Positions 1 through 10,599 of a DNA stretch of 64,000 bases are shown piece by piece; the first letter of the stretch is position 1, and every line of letters starts with the position of its first letter. This DNA is from Litoditis marina (taxonomy: Eukaryota; Nematoda; Chromadorea; Rhabditida; Rhabditidae): contig OZ038433.1 in assembly GCA_964036275.1 (NCBI GenBank), positions 46,367,097 to 46,431,096 on the forward strand, given 5' to 3'. The notes beneath the pieces were generated by a model. That model made no database searches. It worked only from the letters and a program-made list of their open reading frames with translations, and was not told the DNA's origin. A program made the position numbers and the translations under genes.

Positions 1-182
1 AGCCTAGTAGCCAGACTGCTTACTAGCTAGGTAGAGCTTACAATACTCACAATGCTCGCTGCTTTGTACACGTAAGCAGACGAGAAGACGTAACACGTTA
101 ACAGGGTAGCAGACGTATGCTAATGAGCGTAGACATGATATGCAACTGAGATGATACGTGATAATGGTTCACATATCCAACA
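1..182 (-). repeat. 3' LTR (partial, cut by window start)
   Basis: This matches 3145-3326 over its whole visible length and ends on the plus strand in ccaaca, the complement of the LTR start TGTTGG. It is the U3 side of the element's 3' LTR. Confidence 0.93.
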
Positions 183-194
183 CCTCCCCTTTTT
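183..194 (-). other. Polypurine tract of the LTR element
   Basis: On the minus strand the sequence AAAAAGGGGAGG lies directly before the LTR start TGTTGG. This is the expected plus-strand primer position and fixes both the LTR boundary and the element orientation. Confidence 0.9.
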
Positions 195-318
195 AACATC
201 AAACATTGGGGATAAGAATAAGAACGAAACATGAACTAAAGTCACGAAGAGAGACATCGAAGACTAAGCTTAGTAGAGCGGCACTGATCTTCAATCTTTG
301 GCACGGACTGATTCTTCT

Positions 319-1929
319 TCATCGACACGACATGGGAAAGAGTTCATTTTCTTCTTCTTCCTTCCTCCACGACAAAATGTATGCTTCCCGCATCTTGTTC
401 ACCATCTCGAGAGACAGCTCGCTTGCTGACAACCGGCATTTCTGATATTCCTTCAGAAGTTGTCCAGCTAATCTTCCTTCTGTGATTTTGGTCTCAGGGT
501 CAACATACTCAGTTACCCAACCAGCCTCAACACATCCAACTCTGAACTTTTCAGATGTAAACTGCGAACTCAAACCAGTTACAACAGTTTTCGGGTTTTG
601 TCCAACACTTTTGAACAGTTCCTTCACCGTTCTCATTGTTGACTTCGATCTGATGTCTGTCATCCTTGCAACCACAGGCCACTTCTCGTCCATATCTTCT
701 GCAACAAGATAGGAAATGCCATTCATTGGTCCAATCACATTGACAGTAACCTTCCGCCACACACTTTTCGGTTTTGTCAAATCATCATCTGTGTGTCTCT
801 CCTTTCTAGGACCTGACAACTCCTTGACTGATTGACATACCCTCCTTGGTGCTGACGTACTGTATCCTTCCGTTTCCGCTGACCATGCTGTGCTTACGCC
901 GGAAACTTTCTGCTGTGGAATCACCGGATTTATGGAACTTCCTCGAGCCTTATTCTCTACAGAAAACTCTTCTCTTCGGAACGTCTCCATATTACCATTT
1001 CCTCCATTGATGGTCTGTCCGCTATCCTTCGTTGGTGATTCCAAATATTCTGCTGTGCCGAGATCTTCCATCTCGCACATGTTCGCCATCTTACTTAAAT
1101 GATGCGACATTTTCTCGTCTTGTGCTATCCATTCCAAGCCACACAGACTTTCAGCCTTCGACACATACGCATAGCCTGTTCCAATGGTCGATTTGATCTT
1201 GAAATGACATTTGAGTCTGCCCATAACGACCATACTGTCTCCCTTGGCATCTACGACTCGCACTTCTGATCTTCCCAAGTCTGGACTTCCCATACGTTTC
1301 CAATCTTTCACGTTCAACATAGTGATATCAGAACCCGTATCCAACTGCATGTCCAACTTGAATCCGTTGACTTGAACAGGCAGGTAACGTCTAACCACGT
1401 TAACCTGTTTTCCTGGACTATGAGACTCAACTACCACCGAGTTATTCACACGAGTTCTCACATCCCTCATGCCAGTTCTGAACTTCTTCGAACGTTCACA
1501 GAACTCTGGTTTGTGTCCTGAGCCTTTGCATTTACCACAGTTCCACTTCTTGGATTGGCACTTGCGCGAGATATGACCACCTTTTCCGCAGTTCCAACAC
1601 AAAAGTTCGGAATGTCTCGCTGTGTCAATGCTATCTCCGCTGTCGTTCCTTGTTCTGACCATATTCACATCTTGTGCTCCTGTTTCAACCATCTTTGCCT
1701 CTCGCTTGATGTTGAGCCACAAATCACACTCTTTGTACAGATCATGTAACGTGACAGTCTTCTGATCAGAGTGTTTACGGTCCAGAAACATGAGAAGTCG
1801 TTGTCTGAGTTCCGCATCTCTGTTAGATTTCAATCCATAAATCCATAACAGTGCCTTCAGACCATCTTTGTCCAACTCCTGGAGCTTTGCCTTCTCACAT
1901 TGCTCATTCACGCGGCCAGTGTACTCCAT
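319..1929 (-). CDS. Gag C-terminus, zinc knuckles, protease and degenerate integrase-like ORF of the LTR element
   Basis: This 536-codon ORF is uninterrupted. Residues 1-80 look like the C-terminal half of a helminth gypsy capsid. Two CCHC knuckles lie at C111-C114-H119-C124 and C131-C134-H139-C144. A retropepsin active site LDTGS is at 196-200, and the usual end-of-protease motif GLEWI is at 264-268. Reverse transcriptase and RNase H should follow. Instead there is about 115 residues of Ser/Gly/Glu-rich sequence without a recognisable domain. Residues 388-480 then align with a gypsy integrase core (IGP, KWPVV, SQFTS blocks). The first catalytic Asp is Asn396 and the usual DNG motif is replaced by GLS, so no transposase activity is expected. 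The upstream gag half is in another frame. Confidence 0.85.
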   Translation of the reverse strand: MEYTGRVNEQCEKAKLQELDKDGLKALLWIYGLKSNRDAELRQRLLMFLDRKHSDQKTVTLHDLYKECDLWLNIKREAKMVETGAQDVNMVRTRNDSGDSIDTARHSELLCWNCGKGGHISRKCQSKKWNCGKCKGSGHKPEFCERSKKFRTGMRDVRTRVNNSVVVESHSPGKQVNVVRRYLPVQVNGFKLDMQLDTGSDITMLNVKDWKRMGSPDLGRSEVRVVDAKGDSMVVMGRLKCHFKIKSTIGTGYAYVSKAESLCGLEWIAQDEKMSHHLSKMANMCEMEDLGTAEYLESPTKDSGQTINGGNGNMETFRREEFSVENKARGSSINPVIPQQKVSGVSTAWSAETEGYSTSAPRRVCQSVKELSGPRKERHTDDDLTKPKSVWRKVTVNVIGPMNGISYLVAEDMDEKWPVVARMTDIRSKSTMRTVKELFKSVGQNPKTVVTGLSSQFTSEKFRVGCVEAGWVTEYVDPETKITEGRLAGQLLKEYQKCRLSASELSLEMVNKMREAYILSWRKEEEENELFPMSCR

Positions 1930-1952
1930 GTAGTCTTCCGTGTCCTTCTTCT

Positions 1953-2483
1953 CTATTTTGAGACAGTGATATCGTGTCGAAACACTGATGTTTTCACATC
2001 GAACATCTCCTTCAAAATCTTGATGGTATCGTCAAAAGTCACATCTGCGGTCGAATTTGGTAAGATCTGCTTTGTATAGCGATCAAACACATCATTCGAA
2101 AGTTTTCCGACCAATAGCCTAACCTTAGACTTGTCATCCAACCTTTCTCCATCCACAGTCAACACTTCTCCATAACGTTCGTACCATTTTGAGAAAGTTT
2201 GATCACTCTCCGGATCAAAGTTGAAGACTGCTAATCTCCCACTGAGATCAGCCATCAACCTAGTTGTTCCTGAGACAACTGGTAGTGAAGCTACACTGCC
2301 TGGTTCTGCTCTCCTCTCCAGCAGTATGTCCTCCAACAACTGCATTCGTTTCTCCTGCTGCTTGAACTGCTCCTCCTGTCGTTCTTCTTGACGCTTGAGC
2401 TGTTCTTGTTGCCCTTGCAACAACTTCAACAACAGTTCCTGCATATTGTTCTCGTCCTTGTCGTCTTCCTTTGTCTTCGGCAT
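1953..2483 (-). CDS. Gag N-terminal half of the LTR element (frameshifted from the next ORF)
   Basis: The 176-codon ORF starts at ATG 2483. It opens with a Gln/Glu-rich coiled-coil stretch (residues 18-58) and continues into a gypsy capsid core with the characteristic FDPESDQTFSKWYERY and LDDKSKVRLLVGKL segments. It stops at about 1953, where capsid similarity carries on in another frame and runs into the 536-codon ORF. The change of frame falls inside the capsid domain, around 1970-1985, where no programmed frameshift would be expected. A one-base indel in this copy is the simplest explanation. Confidence 0.8.
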   Translation of the reverse strand: MPKTKEDDKDENNMQELLLKLLQGQQEQLKRQEERQEEQFKQQEKRMQLLEDILLERRAEPGSVASLPVVSGTTRLMADLSGRLAVFNFDPESDQTFSKWYERYGEVLTVDGERLDDKSKVRLLVGKLSNDVFDRYTKQILPNSTADVTFDDTIKILKEMFDVKTSVFRHDITVSK

Positions 2484-2954
2484 AGTGCTGTTGAATTGAT
2501 CCTATTCGATCCAATCAACACGGTACACTATCCACAACAACTCTGTTTGCGGCCACCAAATCAAAATTTGGGCAGCGCTTCGCCTCACCTCGCAAAAGTA
2601 ACAATCAATTGAAAATTTGGGCAGCAATTCCCCTAAGGAAATGACGTTACCAGCAATTCAACTGGGTGCTTACTTAGCGGGGGTCGGCGGCAGTACTTAC
2701 GGTTTCACTTCAACCTAGTACTCCACAACAAACAGTATACTGATTCCCGTTCTCTTCACAGGTCACAGTGTTACTACGTCTCGCTTTACAAGACGCAGCC
2801 AAAGGGGTGTCGATCTCTTCGTACAAGAGACTTTGTAGACGACAATGAACAATATCCGAATCCAACGATCGCAACCAATATCCTCCAATGATCGATCGTT
2901 CCAGGGAATCCGAACTTACCAGTAACTTACCAGTAAATGCAACGAGAGTTTTGC

Positions 2955-2973
2955 CTATCCTGATCGCCAATTA
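2955..2973 (-). other. Primer-binding-site-like sequence
   Basis: Just inside the 5' LTR the minus strand reads TGGCGATCAGGATAGG. A TGG beginning complementary to a tRNA CCA end is expected of a primer-binding site. A few bases (TAAT) separate it from the LTR end, and I did not assign the tRNA. Confidence 0.55.
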
Positions 2974-3326
2974 TGTTGTAACCCTCGTACTCACGAAGTC
3001 ACAACGATTAGGTATTTCAGGCGATACGTTAGCCTTTCGAATATAACACAACAAAACACTAACTATCCTAGGTTTATTATGAATATAAAATAGACAGTAC
3101 AATAAAGCCTTGATACCTGACTGGGAGAGAAGAGATAGAAAACTAGCCTAGTAGCCAGACTGCTTACTAGCTAGGTAGAGCTTACAATACTCACAATGCT
3201 CGCTGCTTTGTACACGTAAGCAGACGAGAAGACGTAACACGTTAACAGGGTAGCAGACGTATGCTAATGAGCGTAGACATGATATGCAACTGAGATGATA
3301 CGTGATAATGGTTCACATATCCAACA
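2974..3326 (-). repeat. 5' LTR (complete, about 353 bp)
   Basis: The right boundary is fixed by identity with the left copy. The left boundary is inferred from the terminal TG...CA rule (tgttg at 2974 on the plus strand) next to the primer-binding site. No coding sequence is seen in it. Confidence 0.8.
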
Positions 3327-4026
3327 ATTACAATAGGAGTAAGAATGTGATTTTTCAATTTAAATTCTTACCTGAAGGTGTAAGTCTACCGCTCATAGAA
3401 ACAGGAGTACGAGCAGTAGGTTTCGAAGTGGCGAAACCTATAAATCATCATATTACTACTTTTTTTATTATTAGAAACACTACTAAACTGGTTTGAACAT
3501 TCTTCGATGAAGTTGCTTGTTACGCAAAATAGATTTGGGTGGTTATACTGTATTTATTTCACTAGTTCTGGGAACTATGTCTGAAATGGAAGAAACTTTT
3601 TTCGACTACCCACTCGATCCTCGAATAAATGTTTGCAGTGATATTTGGTACGATCGAAATTGCATAACTCATGTCGTTTACTAATGCCTGTGAAACAGTG
3701 AGGTGTGGTTGATGGGGAAAGTGTAAACTTTATGATCAGTTTCCCAATATTATGGTGAAGGAATATGACTATTCATTTCAGTTTCGCATACATTATTTTT
3801 TGTTTCAACCTTGAAGTGTTTGGTTCATTACCATTCACGACTGAATGTGGGGCCCTGCATTTTCTAACAGCTGCGTTCTTACATAGAAATAGAACGGTAT
3901 CTCGACGGAGTGTCGTTGTTTCACTTCAATTCACACAAGTTTTACACATGTTTCTCGTAAATTGTCAGTGTGTAACTTTTCATTTAGTATATTCCTATCA
4001 TCTGAAATAATTCCAGATTAACTCAC
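3327..4026. other. Non-coding stretch right of the LTR element
   Basis: AT-rich DNA with only short random open frames. I see no gene or repeat family. It probably lies within a KANK intron or next to it. Confidence 0.4.
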
Positions 4027-4077
4027 TGAGTTCGTGACCACCGTTTCGGTTTCCATTTGGCACGGGCGACTGGGTGG
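4027..4077 (-). other. Candidate 51-nt internal exon
   Basis: On the minus strand a good acceptor (gattgcag) precedes and a consensus donor (GTGAGT, 4026-4021) follows a 51-nt segment open in at least two frames, one of which is compatible with the phase left by the KN-motif exon at 8190. It could be a downstream KANK exon, but it carries no recognisable motif and may be chance. Confidence 0.25.
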
Positions 4078-4257
4078 CTGCAATCGCAATTTCCGTCAGT
4101 AGTACTTTTATGGATACTATGAAACATTCAGGTTAACTCCTATGACTCGATTGATAATTCAGAAGATGTTTCACGAGGGTTACGTGACTACATGTCAGCA
4201 TGCTCAACGCCTGTTGGTCCTAGAGCTCAAATGGTTTCTTGAGAGATAAAGAAAGAG

Positions 4258-4452
<195 letters not shown>

Positions 4453-4678
4453 AAGAAAACCCCCTATTCGGAGTCTCGTTCGAGGATCCGTTACACGCGC
4501 AATCGAGTCAAACGACGCCCTCATTGTAATGCTGATCTGGCCACAAAAGAGAAAAGAAACCGCGCAACTTTCTCACAAGGACAACTGTTTCCATCAACCC
4601 GGTTTCTCAGTGAGACGGTCAACTGAATTACGGGAAACAGGCCCCCGTTACACGCGTTGCGTCCTTTTCAACAACAGA

Positions 4679-4846
4679 ATACGTATGCTAGATGATCCCG
4701 GCACCTTCATCCCATCCTGCGTCTCCTTAAACATACGATATTCCTTTGCTTTTACATCCCGCTACGGTACGAGTGGCGCGCAACACTAAAGGAGATAGAG
4801 CGACGCAGAATGGGGTGAAGGTGCCGAGATCTTCTGACGTACATAC
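4679..4846. mobile_element. Hairpin MITE family D, copy 1
   Basis: Long inverted repeat. The left arm reads gctagatgatcccggcac and continues into catcctgcgtctcc. The right arm is its complement, ending gtgccgagatcttc. Two more copies occur at about 51690 and 56132. Confidence 0.8.
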
Positions 4847-5348
4847 TCTGTTTGAGGTGATTACTGTGAATTGTGCACGAATGAGAGCTGTTCTGTCAAG
4901 TGATTCTGCTATCATATTGCAAAGAGTGTACCAAAATGTTTCCGACAGAGATTATTTTCGCAACAGAAAACAGTTATTGCAAAAATTGAATCTGTACTAA
5001 AGGAGTTTCAGTAGGAAAGATGTTGACTATATTAGCATAGATCATTTCACGTGGCATTCACATCTCCACGCCACGCGTCTAGTTACCCGCGTAATTCAGT
5101 CCGAAGCCGCATTGTGATTGTAAAATAAACGCGACTGAATATTACGGCCACTGCATATAAGTTGCCTCTGTTGGTTAGGGCAATACTTCTCAGCTATGCA
5201 CCTAAACTCTCATTATTTTGTTCTGATTTTGAGGTCAAATCTATTTTTTGAGCAATACATCAAGCATACTATGTAAAAGCTGTGAACTCCTCAAAAAGCC
5301 GTTTGATACAGATCAGTGCTCTGCAATTCATCGGAAAACCAACTGTAT

Positions 5349-5482
5349 TATACTAGAAGTAAACTGAATAGTCACGTAAAGTAAGCATTCGAATGAAGCA
5401 TCGTGCACTTTGTCATTGCACGTTTCCGAGTTCTGCTGTGTTTAACATATTTCACGTGACTGTGCAACTGACTAACAGTATA
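5349..5482. mobile_element. Palindromic MITE family A, copy 1
   Basis: Family A is a TA-bounded element of about 130 bp with termini TATACT. One end is tagaagtaaattgaatagtc, the other an inverted relative reading gttagtcaattgcacagtc. A central palindrome contains gtgcactttgtcattgcac, with CACGTGA boxes near both ends. TA target sites and short imperfect inverted ends suggest a Tc1/mariner-type MITE. Nine copies are recognised in the window. Confidence 0.85.
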
Positions 5483-5698
5483 TCAAACTCCGCTATTTTT
5501 CTTGTGAAATAATGTTTCATTTTTGAATAATGCCAGGCTCACGTGGTTTTATTCGGTATCCCGTGTAGTCGGATGCGTATCCATTTTGAAGTCGACTCTT
5601 GGCAATTTCAAAGTTGGACGGAGCCTGGAGAAATTATTTATCTCGAGTTAGAATGGAACATATAAAATGGATAAAACTTATGAAATATAAAACCTCTT

Positions 5699-5790
5699 TC
5701 TTATTTTCTCTCTCTCTCTCTTCCTCTCTCTTTTTCTTTTCCTTTTTCTCCCTCTCTTTCTCTCTCTCTCTTTTCCTCTTTTCAATACAA
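5699..5790. repeat. CT-rich simple repeat
   Basis: Interrupted (CT)n/(CTTT)n tract. The Lys/Glu/Arg open frame on the opposite strand is a product of the repeat. Confidence 0.9.
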
Positions 5791-6686
5791 TTTGAAGAAA
5801 CCGACCTTTTCCTGTTTTTCAGCGAGAACTTCTTCAAAGTCGCTCATTATATTTTCCATCGAGTCACTGTAAAAAAACAAATTCATTATTAATTCAGAAG
5901 TGAAACATTTGCTCGAGTTTGTGATCAAGTCAACTATCGGTCAAAGTAATGTTCACCAGTAATTATTAATAGGAATATTCCTAGTTGTGGGAGTCCAACA
6001 GTTCAAACAACACTTTGAAAAAACAACACAGGGAACCGTGTACTTTTTGTATAACACGATACGTTCAAAGTCACAAATAACTGGCATAGTGACGACGCCA
6101 CTCCCGCCTGAACCATCACCATCCCCCTCTCCGCCACCGCATATTCTATTTGCTCCAATAAATCTTGCTACTGCAAAAAATAGTGACACTACATAAGCAC
6201 CGCTTTGGCAGTTTGGAATTTCCTACTGTTTTACATTGGGTATTTCATAAGTTCTTTCGCCGTCTTTTTTGTTACCAGACATTCATTTCGAGTCTTTGGT
6301 TTCATTGATATTATACTCCATTCTTTTCTGTTGTAGGCCAGTATTTGAAACCTTGTTACCAAACTTCAGTAACAACCAAGTCTATTGAATTCCCAAGTGC
6401 AGAGCAAATAAGTATCCACTATGTAAAACATGAATTGTAGCGCTATTCTAAACTATCGAATAGATCTTGGACTGTTTTTCCTTCTGTTTTTCCTACTTTC
6501 TGAGCAAAGTATCTCGTTTCTTCTACTAATCTGAACTTTTCTTTCTGTTCTCAAAAAGTTGCGGCGCATTTGGAAAGGTGAGAAAATAATTGGGTCGCGC
6601 GAGTGGCAAAAGACAGATTACCGCCAGAAAAGGCGACATTCTATTATCAAATACTAACATCCGGTGGATTAGGAACAAAAATGGAC

Positions 6687-6813
6687 TATACTGTCAGTAA
6701 ATTGCACAGTCACGTGAAATATGTTAACACAGCGAAATTCAGAAACGTACAATGACAAAGTGCACGATACCCATTAGAATTCTAATTTGATTATTCAACT
6801 GATTTCTAGTATA
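6687..6813. mobile_element. Palindromic MITE family A, copy 2
   Basis: Complete copy bounded by tatact at the left and agtata at the right, inverted relative to copy 1. Confidence 0.85.
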
Positions 6814-7132
6814 CTTATCCCTGAGCGGCAACCAAATCTTCTGATTCGTTGATATTATTGATTTTATGTGCCGCTTGTTTGTAGGTAGATCTACCCCCTA
6901 GGGGTCCTAGTTTTTCGTGATTTGTGTTGTGTTTTTTTTCAAAAATTCATGAATAAACCTTATAGAAAATCTATATTGTAGTTTATCTTGAACGCCACAC
7001 ACAGTTCAAAGAATACTACCTGGACAGCAGCGGATCAAACTACAAATACAGCCGGATATGGTCATTTACACCGTTTCGGAAAGGACTTCTATTGCGGATT
7101 AAAATATCGATTATGAATGTAGATCAAACTGC

Positions 7133-7276
7133 GGCAGGGTTCATACTTTTTGCTGCCAACTCTGGCAGCAGCAGCAACATGCAAAGTGTGACAAGTGAAA
7201 AGTGTGACAACGCTGCACAAATGCTTGGCAGCGGCTGCTGCTGCTGCCAGAGTTGGCAGCAAAAAGTAACCCTGCC
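7133..7276. repeat. Inverted repeat with CAG/CTG-rich arms
   Basis: The arms (7133-7176 and 7236-7276) are near-perfect complements, with core tttttgctgccaactctggc followed by (GCA)n. They can form a stem of about 40 bp around a 59-bp loop. This may be a small foldback element. Confidence 0.75.
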
Positions 7277-8051
7277 TATATGTTGAATACTATATTCAGA
7301 TAAAAAAATTTCGGAATCGTTTCACACAATCTTTACCAATTATTAGCAGGAATCAGCATATGCTACATAGAGGTGCTGAAACACTGAACTAACCTAGAAC
7401 TGATTTTTGAGGCAAATGTCCGTTCAACCAAATATACTAAGCGTAAATAGAGTAGTTACGTAAAACGTGAACAATCATTAGCATATTTGAACTTTTAGTT
7501 TTTTATTTCAATGTTGTGATGTTTTCATAATTTTACAACACTGAAAAGCAGTGCCCCCTTCCTTCTAGATCTGTTTTCACACAAAAAACATCAAATGATA
7601 CACTATTTTTGTATGCCTCCAAACACCGAAGAATTTTATTTAAATTTTTTGCCCGAATACAATTATCCCCAGTTTCCGTAGAAACCATTTTCTTGAATAT
7701 TCTACAATTTCGTTCGCAATCGGCAGAATAGTAATTGGTGACAAATTGTTCGACAATACGTTTTGATGGGGCGAATTGTTTGGGAGAGATGGTTCTTAGT
7801 CATGTACGGCATCGTAAACGGAGACTATATAGATAACAGAGTCATCGAAGAAAATACGCAACTATTTGGGGGTTCTATCTCGGTTTGCGGTGGAACGGAT
7901 GAGTGAATTGGTATATTTTTCAACATTTCTTAGTAGACTTTCGCAGTGGGCAAATAAAATGTCGGATTAGCGTATATCACAGAAACCCCAGGTTGTTTCA
8001 GAGAGTATTATTATAATGAGAAATTACTCTTGGAATTAGTAATTGTTATTT

Positions 8052-8183
8052 TATTAGTCAAATGCACAGTCACGGTTTAACACATGTAACACACAGCAAA
8101 ACTCAGTAACGTGCAATGACGAACTGCACGATGCCTCATGAGAATGCTAACTTCGGGAGACTGCTCAATTTACTTCTAGTGTG
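8052..8183. mobile_element. Palindromic MITE family A, copy 3, next to a splice donor
   Basis: Diverged copy. Its right end (ttctagtgtg) lies within about 8 nt of the 5' splice site of the KN-motif exon on the minus strand. Confidence 0.8.
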
Positions 8184-8189
8184 ATCTAC

Positions 8190-8355
8190 CTGAATAGACT
8201 GTCGAGTGGACTGAGTAGACTTCTGTCCTTGCGTGACATGGTGGGGGTCCTCTTGATGGTGTGCCCCTTCGCCACGTCTTCTGCGAAAGAGACGAAGCCC
8301 AGGTCGATGTGGAACCCGTACGGACAGCAACGACAACGCGCTGACGACGCCATCG
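8190..8355 (-). CDS. KANK/VAB-19-type protein, exon with start codon and KN motif (partial gene)
   Basis: A minus-strand exon is bounded by an acceptor (gattttccag) at 8356 and a donor GTAGAT at 8189. It contains ATG at 8353 and encodes 54 codons plus two bases. Residues 10-30 (CPYGFHIDLGFVSFAEDVAKG, then HTIKR) match the KN motif of KANK proteins. In that family this motif binds the talin rod and places the protein at cortical adhesion sites; C. elegans VAB-19 is the nematode member. The preceding acceptor implies a 5'-UTR exon upstream. The coiled coil and C-terminal ankyrin repeats expected of the family must lie at lower coordinates; I could not find them convincingly down to 3327, and they may be outside the window beyond the LTR insertion. 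Confidence 0.72.
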
Positions 8356-8399
8356 CTGGAAAATCGCTAAATCGATAATGGGGTCGAAAAAGTGCGGAA

Positions 8400-8790
8400 T
8401 TCAATACATCACTGGACTAAATTCCTGATTGACTGAGAGAAAACAGAATATCAATAAGTTGATAATTAGATGGAAAATTTACAGAAAGAAGGATTTTATA
8501 GCTAAATTGATGGGCAGAAAAGTTGAAAATCGTATAACTGACGGAGAAAATACAGAAAATCAATATAGAAATTAATAAATCGTAAACTGGATAAATTGAA
8601 AGAAAAAGATGCAAACCAACAAGTTGATAATTAGATCGAATAATATAGAAATGAATGATTCCATAACTGGATGGAAAGTCAGAAGCTGGACTGATTGACC
8701 CAAAAATGAGTGAATCGGATTGCAAAAATGACAGCACAACGAATAGATAACTGGACTGAATAAACAGCAATTCAATAAGTCAAATCACTG
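8400..8790. repeat. Degenerate tandem repeat of about 165 bp
   Basis: aagttgataattagat occurs at about 8455 and 8620. The motifs ataactgga and aaattga recur throughout. At least two diverged units are present, without coding potential. Confidence 0.5.
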
Positions 8791-9540
8791 ATTGGATGGT
8801 TTGTTTCTATTTGCAAGCGAGCAAATGAAGACTAAATTAAGAAGGAAAGATTAAAAAGTTTTTTTTTCTTGTGAGTTAATAGATTTTATTCTAAATCCAC
8901 ACGGATTTATTCATTAAATGAACACGTGAAACAGTTGCAATACTGGTTGAATAGGTAATTACCGCGATCTGGTTAGCTCAAATTATAGGAAAAATTGGTC
9001 TGCGGCTAAACTAGGACTGAGGTAAAGTTTATCCAAAAGAATTTGTTCCCATTTGTAATTTGATCTTCAATCAGAGCAAAAGTATGAATAAATAGGTAAA
9101 ACTTGATTAAAATACCTTCAAAAATATTATTAAAGTGTTAGAATTATACGTCACCAGAAGTCAAGTGTTTCTCGTCAACCGTGCCGCTTATAAATGAAAA
9201 ACAACATAATAAACAACGTTATAACAGCACAAAAAATGTTCCGAATAAGAATGATAGCTCTAATTTGATATAGTGCATATATATAGTACAATGTGAAATA
9301 GTAATTAACAGTGATACGAATGAAAGTGGTACGTTTCGCCTCTACCTCACACGCAACCACTATTTCACTGTGAAGTTTTACATTTATACTGTGATAGGGA
9401 AGCAGCATGTAGAATACGCATGCGTAGGTTACTCTTCATGTTTCTTTGAAACGTTACAATCTGTTAATACTATAAAATAGCACCATGAAACATCACGATG
9501 ACATATGAACTAGGTTGTAACAAACTTTTTCGACAGCTCG
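8791..9540. other. AT-rich stretch without a supported feature
   Basis: Only short open frames, no splice-bounded coding sequence and no recognised repeat family. Confidence 0.4.
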
Positions 9541-10207
9541 TAGAGCTTGGACGGAAAGAGAGGGAGAGAGAGAGTTTGGGTGAGAGGTAGAGATAGACAA
9601 AGTTATTTAATATGCGAAAACCTGAAACTGCGAACTTCGGTTAGAATGAAATATCAAAACTTATAAGTTTATATGTTTCCCAGATAAAATCCTCCATTTT
9701 TAACAAATATTCTCCATTATTAATGCATAAACGACCGTTACGGGGAGCGACAGTGGAAGAAGATGAATAAATCGGATTAAATGCGATAGCAAAACAAAGC
9801 GCCGACAAGGAGTGAGAGCAATCACCAAGAATTGACAACAAAAACAAAAATGGTATAGTTGACAGTTCATTATATTTTAAAGATGTTTGTTCACAAGCAT
9901 TGATCTTTTCTTTCAGAAAGTTCACTCTAAAACAACGTGACGCAAACAAAAACGCAAGAAGTTGTTGGATGCGAATAATCGAAATAAGAAGTTTAGTATT
10001 AGTAAACAGAAAACATTTACAAGTGAAAGTAGGATGATTTCCGTAAGAGCATTGACAAAAGAGTGAATCAGCGTTTATTTTGGAGCGGAGGTTGACATTT
10101 TGTGTACAAGAGAACCATAAAAGAGGGAACAGGCGGAGAGAGATATTATGGGTGACTTTGGATGGATTATGGGGACATAAACTAGGGTAGCTGGGGATAT
10201 ACACATC

Positions 10208-10510
10208 GAGAAGGAGAGAGATGGGGAGAGAGAGAAACATAGAGGGAGGGAGAGAGAGAGAGAAAGAGAAAGAGAAAGAGAGAGAGAGAGGAAAACAGGA
10301 GAGGGTGAGGAAAAGAGAGAAGAAGACGGCAGAGCATGAGAGGAAGGTATACAAAGGGGGGGGGGAGAAAAATTACAAAGGGGAGAGAGGGGAGGAGAGT
10401 GAGGTAGGGAAAGAGTGGGAGAGTGAAAAGATGGATTGAGATAGAAGAGATAGAGAGAGAGAGGGGGGGGGAGAAAGAGAAAGAAAAAGAGAAAGAGAGA
10501 GAAAGAGATA
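10208..10510. repeat. GA-rich low-complexity tract
   Basis: About 300 bp of purine-rich repeat dominated by GAGA/GAAA with embedded G runs. A smaller tract of the same kind lies at 9549-9600. Open frames in both orientations are low-complexity shadows. Confidence 0.92.
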
Positions 10511-10599
10511 CACATAGATGTGTGCGTAATTTGTGCTAATAGGGCGCGGGCGTGTGAATCGTGGTTGATGGTGGGCCGCGATAAGTTGCAATTGATCAA

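Larger units (their letters stand above)
1..3326 (-). mobile_element. Ty3/gypsy-type LTR retrotransposon lacking reverse transcriptase
   Basis: Read on the minus strand the element runs from a 5' LTR at the right (about 3326-2974) through a primer-binding region, gag, protease and an integrase-like remnant to a polypurine tract (194-183) and a 3' LTR (182 to beyond the window start). The visible 182 bp of the left LTR (1-182) and the matching part of the right LTR (3145-3326) show no difference that I can see. LTRs begin TGTTGG on the minus strand. The interior is only about 2.8 kb, against about 4.5 kb or more for an autonomous Ty3/gypsy element, because reverse transcriptase and RNase H are absent. 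The base run after 3326 (attac) would be one target-site duplicate; its partner lies outside the window. Confidence 0.92.

Noticed and set aside
10075..10599. 174-codon Ser/Leu/Pro frame on the minus strand
   Set aside because: Low-complexity CT repeat translation without splice or domain support.
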